From: Flavobacteriales bacterium
GTDB lineage: Bacteria > Bacteroidota > Bacteroidia > Flavobacteriales_F > PHOS-HE28
Length of the DNA stretch: 64,000 nt
Direction of reading: 5' to 3'
Assembly: GCA_016721005.1 (NCBI GenBank)
Contig: JADKJM010000019.1
Span: 62,001 to 126,000 of the forward strand
Each line of letters opens with the position of its first letter. Position 1 is the stretch's first letter. The position numbers and the translations under genes were made by a program. Under the pieces are notes generated by a model, which saw only the letters and a program-made list of their open reading frames with translations, searched no databases and was not told the origin of the DNA. Of this stretch, positions 35,632 to 45,247 are shown in pieces.

Positions 35632-38493
35632 TCAGTGCGCTTCCAGCCAGTTTTTCCCCAAGCCCATGTCAACAACAAGCGGAACGTCCAATTTCATCGC
35701 GCCTTCCATGCGATCACGGACCATCCCTTTCAGCTCCTCCGCTTCACTCTTGTGCGCATCGAAGACGAGTTCGTCATGGACCTGGAGAAGCAACTTGCTC
35801 TTCATCTTCTTCGCCTTCATTTCCCGGTGGATATCCACCATGGCCACCTTGATGATGTCCGCTGCACTGCCCTGCATGGGGGCGTTGATGGCGATCCGCT
35901 CGGCCTGGGCGCGAACGGTGCTGTTCCCGCTGGTGATATCGGGCAGGTAACGCCGACGCCCCATCAGCGTTTTGATGTAGCCGTTCGTGCGGCAATAGCC
36001 GATCATTTCATCCATGTAATTGCGCACGCCCGGGAATTGCGCGAAGTAGTCATCGATGATCTGCTTGGCTTCCGCTCGCGGGATGCCCAGGTTCTGGCTG
36101 AGTCCGAAAGCCCCTTGGCCGTAAGCAATGCCGAAGTTCACGGCCTTGGCGCGGCTGCGTTGCTCGCGCGTCACCTCGGCGATCTCCACGTTGAACACTT
36201 TCGCAGCCGTGGCCGCGTGGATATCCAGTCCGGCGCGGAAGGCCGCTTGCATGTTGGCATCGCCGCTCATGTGGGCGATGATCCGCAATTCGATCTGCGA
36301 ATAGTCGGCGCTCAGTAGCAGGTGATCCGCATCACGTGGCACGAAAGCCTTTCGGATCTCGCGACCCTTCTCCGTGCGGATGGGGATGTTCTGCAGGTTC
36401 GGGTCGTTGCTCGCGAGACGGCCGGTGGCCGCCACGGTTTGCGAATAACTGGTATGAACGCGGTGCGTGTTCTTGTCGGCAGCCAAGGGAAGCGTGTCCA
36501 CGTACGTGCCCTTCAGTTTACGCAGGCTGCGATAGTCGAGGATGAGCGGGATGGATGGATGTGCGTTGCTGAGTTCCTGCAGGATATCCTCGCTTGTCTG
36601 GTACTGGCCCGTCTTCGCGGTCTTCTTCACCTTGTCGCCGCCAAGCTTCAAGGTTTCGAAGAGCACATCGCCGAGCTGTTTCGGACTATCAATGTTGAAG
36701 TTGACGCCGCATGTCTTGTGGATCTCCTCCTGCAATTCCAGGATGTCCGCTCCGAGTTCCTCACTGAACTGCTTGAGCGCAGGTATGTCGATGCGGATGC
36801 CTTCCGTCTCCATGTCCGCGAGCACATGTACCAGCGGCATCTCCACTTCAGAAAAGAGCGACGTCACTTCATCCTCTTCGAGCATCGGCGCGAACTTCTC
36901 CGATAACTGCCATGTGATGTCCGCGTCCTCCGCACTGTATTCCTTCACCGCATTCACATCGGCATCGCGCATACTCTTCTGCACCTTGCCCCTGCCCTTC
37001 TCACCGATCAACGTTTCAATGCTCACTGGTCGGTAGCTGAGGAAGACCTCGCTCAAGTAGTCCATGCCGTGCTTCTGTTGATCGGGCTTCAACAGGTAGT
37101 GCGCCACCATGGTGTCGAAGAGCGGCCCCTGCACCTCCACGCCATACTTGTGAAGCACGCGGATATCATACTTGGCGTTCTGTGCCACCTTGCCGATGAA
37201 CTCGTCCTCCAGCACCGGTTTGAAGATCTCCACGATGCGTTGCGCCTCCGCACGGTCCTCCGGGACGGGTACGTAGTGTCCCTCGTGCGCTTTCCAACTG
37301 AAGGCGATACCCACGAGCTCCGCCGTACGCTCTTCAGTACCGGTCGTTTCCGTGTCGAAGCAGAACCGCGGCTGCTTCTTCAGTTGCGCTGCGAGCATGT
37401 ACAATGACTCGTCGCCCTGCACGAGGAAGTAGCGATGCGGCACGGTGTCGATGTTGGCCAATTCCGTCAACTCCACATTGCCGTCCGCATCCACGGTAGC
37501 TCCAAAAAGATCCACTTGCCCTGGGCTGGTGCTCGCTCGTTTCGCACCCTTGGCTTTTCCATTGGCCGGTTCTTGCGGCGCGCCCGGACCATCGCTACCC
37601 AGAACCCGGTTCGTAAGATTCTTGAACTCCAATTCGCTGAAGACCTCCAGCACCTTGTCCTTATCCGGCGGATCGAGATGCAGGGCCGTGTGGTCCAGTT
37701 CCACCGGCACATCGATGATGATGGTCGCGAGCATCTTGCTCATGCGTCCTTGCTCCGCGAAGGCGATCACATTCTCCTGTTGTTTGCCTTTCAACTTGTC
37801 CGCGTTCTCGATCACCGCTTCCAAACTCCCGAACTCCTTCACGAGCTTCATCGCCGTCTTCTCGCCGATGCCGGGGATGCCGGGGATGTTGTCCACCGCA
37901 TCGCCCATGAGGCCGAGGATGTCCTTCACTTGGTCCGTGGTCTCCAATCCCCATCGATCGCAGATCTCCTTCGGTCCGAGTTTCTCCGGCGGATCACCTC
38001 CCCGCCCAGGCTTGTACATGATGATGTTGTCCGTGACCAATTGCCCGAAATCCTTGTCGGGTGTCACCATGTACGTGGTGTAGCCTTCGGCCTCGGCCTT
38101 CTTCGCCAAGGTGCCGATCACATCATCCGCCTCGTATCCATCCGATTCGAGGATCGGGATGTTGAAGCTCTCGATGATGCGGCGGATGTACGGGATGTTG
38201 CTCCGGATGTCGTCCGGCATCTCTTCGCGATTCGCCTTGTAGTCCAAGAGCACCTCGTGCCGTTCGGTGGGTGCGGCGGTGTCGAACACCACAGCGATGT
38301 GCGTGGGGTTCTCGCGCTTGATCAGATCGAGGAGCGTGATCGTGAAGCCGAAGGCCGCACTTGTGTTCATGCCCTTGCTGTTCACGCGCGGTGCGCGAAT
38401 GAAACTGAAATAGGCGCGGTAGATCAGAGCGAACGCATCGAGAAGGAAGAGGCGCTTATCCTCCGTGGATGACGTGTTACCGGCAGCAGACAT
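35632..38493 (-). CDS. polA: DNA polymerase I
   Basis: A 953-residue enzyme with all three activities apparently intact. The 5' nuclease has LLDAFALIYRAYF, YEADDVIGTLAKKAE, VTPDKDFGQLV and the helix-hairpin-helix IPGIPGIGEKTAM. The 3'-5' exonuclease has FDTETTG, QNAKYDIRVLHKYG and YSAEDADITWQL. The polymerase domain has motif A DYSQIELRIIAHMSGD, an O-helix RSRAKAVNFGIAYGQGAFG and motif C VHDELVFD. It fills gaps and removes RNA primers. The start MSAAGNTSSTEDKR was chosen because the longer in-frame option reads through intergenic sequence with no family match. Confidence 0.97.
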   Translation of the reverse strand: MSAAGNTSSTEDKRLFLLDAFALIYRAYFSFIRAPRVNSKGMNTSAAFGFTITLLDLIKRENPTHIAVVFDTAAPTERHEVLLDYKANREEMPDDIRSNIPYIRRIIESFNIPILESDGYEADDVIGTLAKKAEAEGYTTYMVTPDKDFGQLVTDNIIMYKPGRGGDPPEKLGPKEICDRWGLETTDQVKDILGLMGDAVDNIPGIPGIGEKTAMKLVKEFGSLEAVIENADKLKGKQQENVIAFAEQGRMSKMLATIIIDVPVELDHTALHLDPPDKDKVLEVFSELEFKNLTNRVLGSDGPGAPQEPANGKAKGAKRASTSPGQVDLFGATVDADGNVELTELANIDTVPHRYFLVQGDESLYMLAAQLKKQPRFCFDTETTGTEERTAELVGIAFSWKAHEGHYVPVPEDRAEAQRIVEIFKPVLEDEFIGKVAQNAKYDIRVLHKYGVEVQGPLFDTMVAHYLLKPDQQKHGMDYLSEVFLSYRPVSIETLIGEKGRGKVQKSMRDADVNAVKEYSAEDADITWQLSEKFAPMLEEDEVTSLFSEVEMPLVHVLADMETEGIRIDIPALKQFSEELGADILELQEEIHKTCGVNFNIDSPKQLGDVLFETLKLGGDKVKKTAKTGQYQTSEDILQELSNAHPSIPLILDYRSLRKLKGTYVDTLPLAADKNTHRVHTSYSQTVAATGRLASNDPNLQNIPIRTEKGREIRKAFVPRDADHLLLSADYSQIELRIIAHMSGDANMQAAFRAGLDIHAATAAKVFNVEIAEVTREQRSRAKAVNFGIAYGQGAFGLSQNLGIPRAEAKQIIDDYFAQFPGVRNYMDEMIGYCRTNGYIKTLMGRRRYLPDITSGNSTVRAQAERIAINAPMQGSAADIIKVAMVDIHREMKAKKMKSKLLLQVHDELVFDAHKSEAEELKGMVRDRMEGAMKLDVPLVVDMGLGKNWLEAH

Positions 38494-38550
38494 GGGGGCA
38501 AGATAGCCTTGGGTGAAGGCAACGTCCGGGCCGCTGGCAGCGTCGTACCG

Positions 38551-38558
38551 TAGCTTCG
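38551..38558 (+). promoter_or_regulatory. Candidate -7 element for the dihaem cytochrome gene
   Basis: TAGCTTCG, 30 nt before the ATG at 38589, in the short divergent interval shared with polA. Confidence 0.4.
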
Positions 38559-38588
38559 AGCGCCCCATCGGGGCTGCCTTTTCCAGCA

Positions 38589-39686
38589 ATGCGCATCAAG
38601 TGGTTCTTCGTCCTACTGGCCATCGTGGTCATGGTCATCGCTTGTCGGCATGAGACCGATGAGGTGGTACCTCCGGACATCGACCCATCGGCGCTTGCGG
38701 TTTCTGTGGATCTGGACCAAGTGCCCTATCCCACATTGAGCGCCTATCACTTCTTCACCGGCGTTATGGTGGACCAGACCCCGAACGGTGGTGTGCTTCC
38801 GTACGATGTGATCACACCGCTCTTCTCGGATTATGCACGCAAATTCCACTTTGTGTGGATGCCGCAGGGATCAAGCGCCACATTCGATGGACCGGATGCC
38901 TCCCTCGCGTTCCCGAACGGGGCCGTGCTGATCAAGACCTTCTATTTCGACAACGTGCAACCAACGAACGAGCGTAAGGTCCTGGAGACGCGCCTACTGA
39001 TCCGTCGCAATGGCCAATGGTTGTTCGCGGACTACGTATGGAATGCGGAACAGACCGAAGCAACCCTCGACCTCAATGGTCGATCCGTTCCGTTCACGTG
39101 GCGCGATGACCAGCAAGTGATGCACGACCTGAACTACCGGATCCCTGCTGCAGCGGAATGCTTCACCTGCCACAAACTGAACAATAACCCTGTTCCGATC
39201 GGCACGAAGGCCCGCAACATGGCACATGCATTCAACTACCCCGATGGCGTCCAGGAGCAATTGGCCAAGTGGGTGGAGGTGGGGTATTTGGAAGCAGGGT
39301 TCCCTACGCCGCAGCCGGTAGCGAAATGGAATGATGTGAACGTGCCGCTGAACGATCGCGTGAGGGCGTATGTGGACATGAACTGTGCGCATTGCCATGC
39401 CGATGGCAAGCACTGCGATTACCGCCCGATGCGTTTCGCGTGGCAGGAAACGGACAACCCCATCAACCTCGGTGTGTGTGTGGAGCCTGAGGATCCGTTG
39501 CCGGGGCACCCCGAACTCACGTACATCGTTGCGCCAAGCAACCTTGCGCGTTCCATGCTGCTGCACCGCATTTCCTCCACCGATGAAGCCGTACGCATGC
39601 CACTGCTTGGTCGCACTGTGGTCCATGTGGAAGCGGTGCAACTATTCACGGAGTGGATCAACTCCTTGAACGGACCGTGCAACTGA
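38589..39686 (+). CDS. SO2930-family dihaem c-type cytochrome lipoprotein
   Basis: A 365-residue envelope protein. The N-terminus has a signal with lipobox (VMVIAC), giving a lipoprotein. Two haem c sites are visible, CFTCHK near residue 193 and CAHCHA near residue 262. The surrounding sequence (YDVITPLFSDYARKFHFVWMP, RNMAHAFNYPDG) matches the SO2930-type dihaem cytochrome family. These proteins are periplasmic or outer-membrane electron carriers of uncertain partner. It is transcribed divergently from polA. Confidence 0.85.
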   Translation: MRIKWFFVLLAIVVMVIACRHETDEVVPPDIDPSALAVSVDLDQVPYPTLSAYHFFTGVMVDQTPNGGVLPYDVITPLFSDYARKFHFVWMPQGSSATFDGPDASLAFPNGAVLIKTFYFDNVQPTNERKVLETRLLIRRNGQWLFADYVWNAEQTEATLDLNGRSVPFTWRDDQQVMHDLNYRIPAAAECFTCHKLNNNPVPIGTKARNMAHAFNYPDGVQEQLAKWVEVGYLEAGFPTPQPVAKWNDVNVPLNDRVRAYVDMNCAHCHADGKHCDYRPMRFAWQETDNPINLGVCVEPEDPLPGHPELTYIVAPSNLARSMLLHRISSTDEAVRMPLLGRTVVHVEAVQLFTEWINSLNGPCN

Positions 39687-39840
39687 ACCAGCACCCATCC
39701 AACAATACCCCGATACATCACGCTGACCATTCTTGCGGCCTCGTTGACCTTCAGTTCCAGCGCAGAACACCTGTGCCGGTGCGCTGAATATCACGGTGGC
39801 CATTACGTGGCGAGGCTGTTGTAGGCGTTCCGGGGTACAC

Positions 39841-39848
39841 TACATTCG
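39841..39848 (+). promoter_or_regulatory. Candidate -7 element for the gene at 39876
   Basis: TACATTCG, 27 nt upstream of the ATG at 39876. Confidence 0.4.
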
Positions 39849-39875
39849 TTGGGCTTCCAACGGCCCTCGGGCCCA

Positions 39876-41612
39876 ATGGTCATGAACCGGACTGCGCGTC
39901 CCGCCTTACGGATCCCCCTGCTTGGAGTCGGGGTCTTCGTTCTTGCCATGGGAGTGCCGCACGCCATTCGCGCGGATCATTTCGCAGGGGCCAGCATCAC
40001 ATACCAGTGCGTCGGTACGAACCAATACCGGATCGATCTCGACCTGATCTTGAATTGCGTTGGTGCCCCCATCACGACCCAGACGCTCAACTTCGCCAAT
40101 AGCTGCGGCACCTCCTTTTCGATCGTGGATCTCCCTGTTATCTCGAGCATTGAAGTTTCGCCGCTTTGTGCGTTGCAGCTCTCCAACAGCACCTGTAATG
40201 GTGGCGCGCAACCGGGATTCATGAAGTACCGGTTCCAGACCACGCTTTTCCTTTCGCCATGCAACTTCTGGACGATCGCGTGGAACACATGTTGCCGAAA
40301 CGTCACCCAGAACATTTCGGGAACGCCCGGCTTGTATGTGGCCGCGACCTTGAACAATGCGGGCGGTCTTTGTGATGCGTCGCCCGTATTCGTGGATAGC
40401 GGTATCCCATACGTCTGCGTGAACCAACCGGTCGCATACAATCCTGGTGTCAGTGACGCCGACGGGAACAGTTTGACCTATTCGTTGATCAGTGCGCGCT
40501 ATGCAGCACCGGCCCCCACGAACGTGAGCTACCAAGGCTCGTACTCCGGCAACCAACCCTTCTTGGGAACAAGTATCGACCCGGCTACGGGCCAGTTGTA
40601 TTTCACACCCACCGCCACCGGCTATTACGTGATCGTTGTCCAAGTGGCATCCTACAATGGGGTCGGCCAATTGATCGGACGCGTGATGCGTGACCTGATG
40701 TTCGTGGTGATCTCGTGTGATGGGACGCCACCTATCACATCCGGGATCTCCAGTTCCACCGGCGGATCGGCGTTCACTCCCGCGCAGTTCATCGTGTGCA
40801 ACGGGTCGAGCTTCTGTTTCAGTCTGACGTTCACGGATCCCGAGAGCGCACAAGTGGTTTCCGTAGCAAGCAACGCGACCACGGTGCTGCCGGGTTCAAC
40901 GTTCACGGTCACGGGAACGAATCCGGCCGTTGCGACCGTCTGCTGGACCGGCAATGAAGCCCAGCTTCCCATGAGCGTTTGGTTCCAAGCATCGGACAAC
41001 GCCTGTCCCATCGTCAATAGCATGTCCACCTTCGCGACGGGATTGAGTTGCGTGTTCCTGCCGATCGAACTGCTGGAACTACAGGTCCGGGATGAAGGAG
41101 GTGAAGCCGTGGTGGAATGGACCACGGGGTCGGAACAAGGGAGCGCACGCTTCGAAGTGGAGCGCAGCGCGGATGGTAGTTCGTTCAACACGCTCGGCGC
41201 TGTCCCAGCAGCAGGATCATCCGTCACGAGCGCGGAATATTCGTTCAAGGACGGATCGCCATTCTCCGGAACCAGTTATTACCGATTGCGCATCATTGAT
41301 CAGGACGGAACCTCATCCACCAGTGCGTTGGTGCCTTTGATCCGCAGACCGGCCGCCGGATCGGCCGCCACGGTAGGCACGAACGGCTGGGTCATCGGTG
41401 CGCTATCAATCGGCTCCACGTGGGAATTATTCGACACCAGCGGCCGAGCGTTAGCCGTCGGCTCCACGACAAGCGATGTCCTCACCGTCCCATTCTCGAT
41501 CGGCACCGGAGCCGTGGTTTTGGTCGTTCGCGCCGACGACGGAACCCACCGATGGATCCTGCCTCCGATCACTCCAAGGGAAGCCGCCCTCTTGTCCGTG
41601 AGGTCCCGCTGA
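39876..41612 (+). CDS. Secreted cysteine-rich beta-sandwich protein, probable T9SS substrate
   Basis: A 578-residue exported protein. After a signal peptide (IPLLGVGVFVLAMGVPHAIRA) it begins DHFAGASITYQCVG, a start common among large Bacteroidota surface proteins. Cadherin-like signatures follow (YNPGVSDADGNSLTYSL, GQLYFTPTATGYYVIVVQV). Near residue 400 it has a linker (LPIELLELQV) and a fibronectin-like domain (VVEWTTGSEQGSARFEVERS), which usually precedes a T9SS type A domain. The last 90 residues are a diverged version of that domain (WELFDTSGRAL). It is probably surface exposed; no enzymatic motif was seen. ATG at 39882 is an alternative start. Confidence 0.8.
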   Translation: MVMNRTARPALRIPLLGVGVFVLAMGVPHAIRADHFAGASITYQCVGTNQYRIDLDLILNCVGAPITTQTLNFANSCGTSFSIVDLPVISSIEVSPLCALQLSNSTCNGGAQPGFMKYRFQTTLFLSPCNFWTIAWNTCCRNVTQNISGTPGLYVAATLNNAGGLCDASPVFVDSGIPYVCVNQPVAYNPGVSDADGNSLTYSLISARYAAPAPTNVSYQGSYSGNQPFLGTSIDPATGQLYFTPTATGYYVIVVQVASYNGVGQLIGRVMRDLMFVVISCDGTPPITSGISSSTGGSAFTPAQFIVCNGSSFCFSLTFTDPESAQVVSVASNATTVLPGSTFTVTGTNPAVATVCWTGNEAQLPMSVWFQASDNACPIVNSMSTFATGLSCVFLPIELLELQVRDEGGEAVVEWTTGSEQGSARFEVERSADGSSFNTLGAVPAAGSSVTSAEYSFKDGSPFSGTSYYRLRIIDQDGTSSTSALVPLIRRPAAGSAATVGTNGWVIGALSIGSTWELFDTSGRALAVGSTTSDVLTVPFSIGTGAVVLVVRADDGTHRWILPPITPREAALLSVRSR

Positions 41613-41720
41613 GTTCGTCGGTCCGGGATCCTACAGTCACCCCAACAATTGTTGTTAACGGATAGACCGTTCCCGGTCATTGCTCCATTTAGCGTCGCAG
41701 TTTCGCGGTGGAAAGTGAAC

Positions 41721-42614
41721 ATGACGATCCTTCGGAGGGTGACCATCTTCTCTTGTGTTTTGCTGTTCGTCATGAGCGGCATTGCCCAACAGAACTTCAT
41801 CAACGTTCCCTCGAGCGACATCACGCCGAAGGGTCGCTTCTTCTTCCAACAACAACTCAACTTCAACGCCTTGTTCCAGTCGAACAGCACGTTCGACCTT
41901 GGGGTCGGATACCATAGCGAGATCGGAGTCAACCTGCTTGGCGTGGACTATTCCGAGAAGAACCGATCGTGGATCGTGAATGATTCCACCGATCGTGATC
42001 CGTACAACCCGTTGATCGCGTTCAATGGCGCAACAAGGTGGGACCTGGGAGAGCACACCTCCTTTGCTGTGGGCGGTCAAGGCGGTGTGAATTTCGATCG
42101 CCATCGGAGCGGAAGACCTGCTGGACTCGCCTATGCCAACCTGCGGATCGAGGACCTGCTCTTGAAGGAAAGCGTGGTGGTCCTTGGCCCGTATTACAAT
42201 ACGGAACACTACGGCGGCGCGGGCAATCGGCTGGGCGGTTGGATCGGCGCGGAGGTGCCCATGAGCAAGGTATTGCACGTCATGGCGGAAAGCGTGCTCG
42301 GCGACAATGCGATCAGTTACACCTCGTTGGGCCTTGTGGTCTACCCCGTCAGCAACATCCCACTGACGCTTGGTGTGCAGATCCCCAACACAAGCAACAA
42401 CGCCTACTCGATCGTGTTCGAACTGACGGTGCTTCCCATGCGCAGGACCGCACCTACCGAACGCTCATCGCTGTTATCCTCCTCGATCAGCGCTCCTTCC
42501 AGACCACTTCCATCACGGTCTGGCCAACGGCCTTCAGCGTACCCGGGTCGATCACGCTCATGTCATCCTGGTGCGTGTGCCAACTCGGATGGAACGCGTT
42601 GGTGCCTTCATTGA
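41721..42614 (+). CDS. Outer-membrane beta-barrel-like protein with run-on C-terminus
   Basis: A 297-residue protein with a signal peptide (MTILRRVTIFSCVLLFVMSGIAQ) and alternating hydrophobic strands typical of outer-membrane barrels, such as GRFFFQQQLNFNALFQ and TFDLGVGYHSEIGVNLLGV. The barrel seems to end at IVFELTVLPM near residue 241, but the frame continues about 57 residues in a Ser/Arg/Pro-rich sequence that overlaps the 3' end of the opposite-strand M28 gene by 128 nt. The tail probably arose by loss of the original stop. No transport substrate is predicted. Confidence 0.75.
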   Translation: MTILRRVTIFSCVLLFVMSGIAQQNFINVPSSDITPKGRFFFQQQLNFNALFQSNSTFDLGVGYHSEIGVNLLGVDYSEKNRSWIVNDSTDRDPYNPLIAFNGATRWDLGEHTSFAVGGQGGVNFDRHRSGRPAGLAYANLRIEDLLLKESVVVLGPYYNTEHYGGAGNRLGGWIGAEVPMSKVLHVMAESVLGDNAISYTSLGLVVYPVSNIPLTLGVQIPNTSNNAYSIVFELTVLPMRRTAPTERSSLLSSSISAPSRPLPSRSGQRPSAYPGRSRSCHPGACANSDGTRWCLH

Positions 42615-43506
42615 ACTCGATGATGTCCGCCGTTGGGATCCGCAAGCGCTCGTTGATGGCCACGTGATCATCGGTCCCCACGAAGTACTTGGTCTCCTGC
42701 ACGAACCGATCGCCGTATCCGATCGCCGCAGCGGTACGCCACACTTTCGCCACTGCGGTGGAGGCGTAGCGCATGCTGATGGCCTCGCGGTAGAACCGTG
42801 CATCGCTCGCGCCGCACATATCCAACAGGATCCCGAAGCGCGCCGTGTAGCCGGGCACATGCGGGTTCTTGCTGAAATACTGTGAGCCCAATGCCCACGT
42901 ATCCATGCTGTTCTCTCCTACGCCCATGGCTCCGCTGGGTTCGCCGAAATCCTCCACATCGGTGAACAACAGATCGATACCCGGCCCGTGCTCCTTCTTG
43001 GATAGGTGCCGCGCGATCTCCAACAGGATGCCCACACCGCTACCGCCATCATTGGCGCCGAGGATCGGTTCATTCACGCGCTCCTTGTCCTTGTCAGCGA
43101 ACGGACGCGTGTCGTAATGAGCGAGTAAGAGGATCCGCTCCTTCGCCATCGGGTTCCAACTGGCAATGATGTTACGCAATGGCAGCTTTTGGCCGTTGAA
43201 CGCAGTGACCGTTCCGGTCTGTTCGATCACCGTCGCGCCATATCCTTTCAGCTTCGCCACCATCCAATCCGCACAAGCGCGGTGCTCTGCGGTCCCCGGC
43301 ACACGCGGACCGAAGTCCACTTGTGCTTTCACGTAAGCGTATGCGCTGTCCTGGTCGATCTGCGGGGTTTCCGGAAGCGGCGGTAGCTCCACCACATGCA
43401 CCTCGCCGGTGCCGTGGTCCTCGGTGTTGCAACCCGGTAGAAGAAGAAGCAGAGGCAGGAGCAGAAGCGATTGCCTCTTGCACCTGCTCCTGCCCCTTGA
43501 GTTCAT
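42487..43506 (-). CDS. M28-family zinc peptidase or glutaminyl cyclase-like lipoprotein
   Basis: A 339-residue protein with a lipobox (LLLPGC) and an M28 fold. Candidate zinc ligands are visible in LLAHYDTRP, GANDGGSGVG, DVEDFGEP and the C-terminal HTHQDDMS. The length and single-domain organisation resemble the glutaminyl-peptide cyclotransferase-like branch of M28 as well as aminopeptidases, so the reaction is uncertain. The chosen ATG shares one base with the cysS stop (TGATG), indicating translational coupling; an ATG five codons upstream lies inside cysS. Confidence 0.88.
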   Translation of the reverse strand: MNSRGRSRCKRQSLLLLPLLLLLPGCNTEDHGTGEVHVVELPPLPETPQIDQDSAYAYVKAQVDFGPRVPGTAEHRACADWMVAKLKGYGATVIEQTGTVTAFNGQKLPLRNIIASWNPMAKERILLLAHYDTRPFADKDKERVNEPILGANDGGSGVGILLEIARHLSKKEHGPGIDLLFTDVEDFGEPSGAMGVGENSMDTWALGSQYFSKNPHVPGYTARFGILLDMCGASDARFYREAISMRYASTAVAKVWRTAAAIGYGDRFVQETKYFVGTDDHVAINERLRIPTADIIEFNEGTNAFHPSWHTHQDDMSVIDPGTLKAVGQTVMEVVWKER

Positions 43507-44996
43507 CACGCTCGTTCCCATGTCGTTCCCTCTTTGGTGTCCTTCAGTAAGATGCCAAGTGCGACCAATCGATCGCGGATCGCGTCGCCGGTCGCGAAAT
43601 CCTTCTTCGCTTTCGCCTCGGCGCGCATGCGGATGAACTCCTTCACCAATCCATCCAAAGCAGTTTCATCATTCGCGCCATTCGTTGCTCCAATGGTGGA
43701 CTGTATCCCTAACACATCGAACAACATGGAGTGGAACAGGCCCTTCAACCGTGCAATTCCTTGCGCGTCCATGGCCATGTTCCCGTCGTTCACGGAATTG
43801 ATGATCCGCACGCCTTCGAACAATTCGGCGATCATCACCGGTGTGTTCATGTCGTCATTCATCGCCGCGTAGCAACGTTCCTCCAGTGAGGCAACATCCG
43901 CTACTTCACCTGGAACGGGCTTCAGACTGTCCAATAAAGCGACGGCCTTCATCATCCGCTCCAAGCCCTTCTCCGCCGCTTGCATCGCCGCATTGCTGAA
44001 GTCCAATGTGCTGGCGTAGTGGCACTGCAACATGAAGAAGCGCACGGTCATCGCGCTGTAGCCCTTCTCCAACAATTTGTGGTTTCCGGTGAGCAGCTCC
44101 TCCGGTGTAAAGCCGTTGCCTTCGCTCTTGGCCATCTTCCGGCCGTTCACGGTGAGCATGTTGCCGTGCATCCAGTAACGCACCGGCGCGTGGCCATCCG
44201 CGGCTACACTCTGCGCGATCTCGCACTCGTGGTGCGGGAACTTCAGGTCCATGCCGCCACCGTGGATATCGAAAGTCTGTCCGAGGTATTTCGTGCTCAT
44301 GGCGCTGCACTCCAAGTGCCAACCGGGGAAGCCTTCGCTCCACGGACTCGGCCATTTCATCAAGTGGTGCGGATCGGCCTTTTTCCAGATCGCGAAGTCC
44401 AGCGGACTGCGCTTCTCCTCCATGCCTTCGGTGTCGCGCGTGTTGCTCAACAGCTCATCGATCTTGCGTCCGCTCAGTTCACCATAAGCGAACTTCTCAG
44501 CGTATTTCGGTACGTCGAAGTACACGCTGCCATTCGCTTCGTAGGCATACCCGTTCTTCACAATGCGTTCCACCATGCCGATCTGATCGATCAGGTGCGC
44601 GGTCGCAGTGGGTTCAATGTTCGGGTTCCGCAGGTTGAATAGACGCATCACATCGTGGAAGCCGTTCGTGTACTTCTGCACGATCTCCATCGGCTCCAAC
44701 TGTTCCAGCCGCGCCCGCTTGGCGATCTTGTCCTCGCCTGCGTCCACATCATCAACCAAGTGCCCCACATCGGTGATGTTGCGCACGTAACGCACGTTGT
44801 AGCCGAGGTGGGAGAGCCAGCGATACAGGATATCGAACGTGATGAAGCTTCGCACGTTGCCCAAGTGAACATCGCTGTACACCGTAGGACCGCACACGTA
44901 CAAGCCCACGTGCGGTGGGTTCAGCGGAATGAACTCCTCCTTCCTCCGGGTAAGTGTGTTCGTGATGAACAGCGGTCCTTTCTTCACTTCGGCCAT
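43506..44996 (-). CDS. cysS: Cysteinyl-tRNA synthetase
   Basis: A 496-residue class I synthetase. The N-terminal YVCGPTVYSDVHLGNVRSF contains the zinc cysteine and the HIGH-like HLGN. GWHLECSAMS and FPHHECEIAQS carry the other zinc ligands, and KMAKSEGN is the KMSKS motif. The anticodon-binding helical domain follows, with a C-terminal lysine-rich region. It charges tRNA-Cys. The start MAEVKKGPLFI places the catalytic core at the usual distance; a longer frame would include the candidate promoter. Confidence 0.96.
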   Translation of the reverse strand: MAEVKKGPLFITNTLTRRKEEFIPLNPPHVGLYVCGPTVYSDVHLGNVRSFITFDILYRWLSHLGYNVRYVRNITDVGHLVDDVDAGEDKIAKRARLEQLEPMEIVQKYTNGFHDVMRLFNLRNPNIEPTATAHLIDQIGMVERIVKNGYAYEANGSVYFDVPKYAEKFAYGELSGRKIDELLSNTRDTEGMEEKRSPLDFAIWKKADPHHLMKWPSPWSEGFPGWHLECSAMSTKYLGQTFDIHGGGMDLKFPHHECEIAQSVAADGHAPVRYWMHGNMLTVNGRKMAKSEGNGFTPEELLTGNHKLLEKGYSAMTVRFFMLQCHYASTLDFSNAAMQAAEKGLERMMKAVALLDSLKPVPGEVADVASLEERCYAAMNDDMNTPVMIAELFEGVRIINSVNDGNMAMDAQGIARLKGLFHSMLFDVLGIQSTIGATNGANDETALDGLVKEFIRMRAEAKAKKDFATGDAIRDRLVALGILLKDTKEGTTWERA

Positions 44997-45003
44997 GGCC
45001 GGG

Positions 45004-45011
45004 CGAAGGTA
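45004..45011 (-). promoter_or_regulatory. Candidate -7 element for cysS
   Basis: On the minus strand TACCTTCG ends 7 nt before the cysS ATG. It lies outside the IS110 element, so the insertion left the core promoter in place. Confidence 0.4.
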
Positions 45012-45057
45012 CTCTAGGCTTGTACGCTGAACTTTGAATTGGAAGCACACTGAAGGA

Positions 45058-45153
45058 AGCCGAGCGATGCGGGAGGTGAACCGGGCGAAGGTTCAGGTTG
45101 AAAGACCTGTGCGTCTATTGGGACCTCTCGCATCCACGGTGTCCAAGGCTCGG
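45058..45153 (+). ncRNA. Candidate IS110 bridge RNA (structured left-end RNA)
   Basis: A multi-branched fold is visible. The outer stem CCGAGC (45060-45065) pairs with GCTCGG (45148-45153). A 12-bp stem, 45066-45077 with 45123-45134, has one G-U pair. Inside are two hairpins: GAACC/GGTTC around GGGCGAA (45078-45094), and CAGGT/ACCTG around TGAAAG (45094-45109). A 13-nt asymmetric loop lies at 45135-45147. Position and size suit a bridge RNA, with loops that would pair with target and donor DNA. Identification is by analogy; the guide sequences have not been verified. Confidence 0.5.
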
Positions 45154-45247
45154 ATAGAAAATGAGGCTTTGGGCCTGTTAGAGTTCTGAAAGGAAGGACA
45201 CCTTGCTCAGCCCCCTCAGTGAGTAAAGAACACAACCCAAAAGTACC

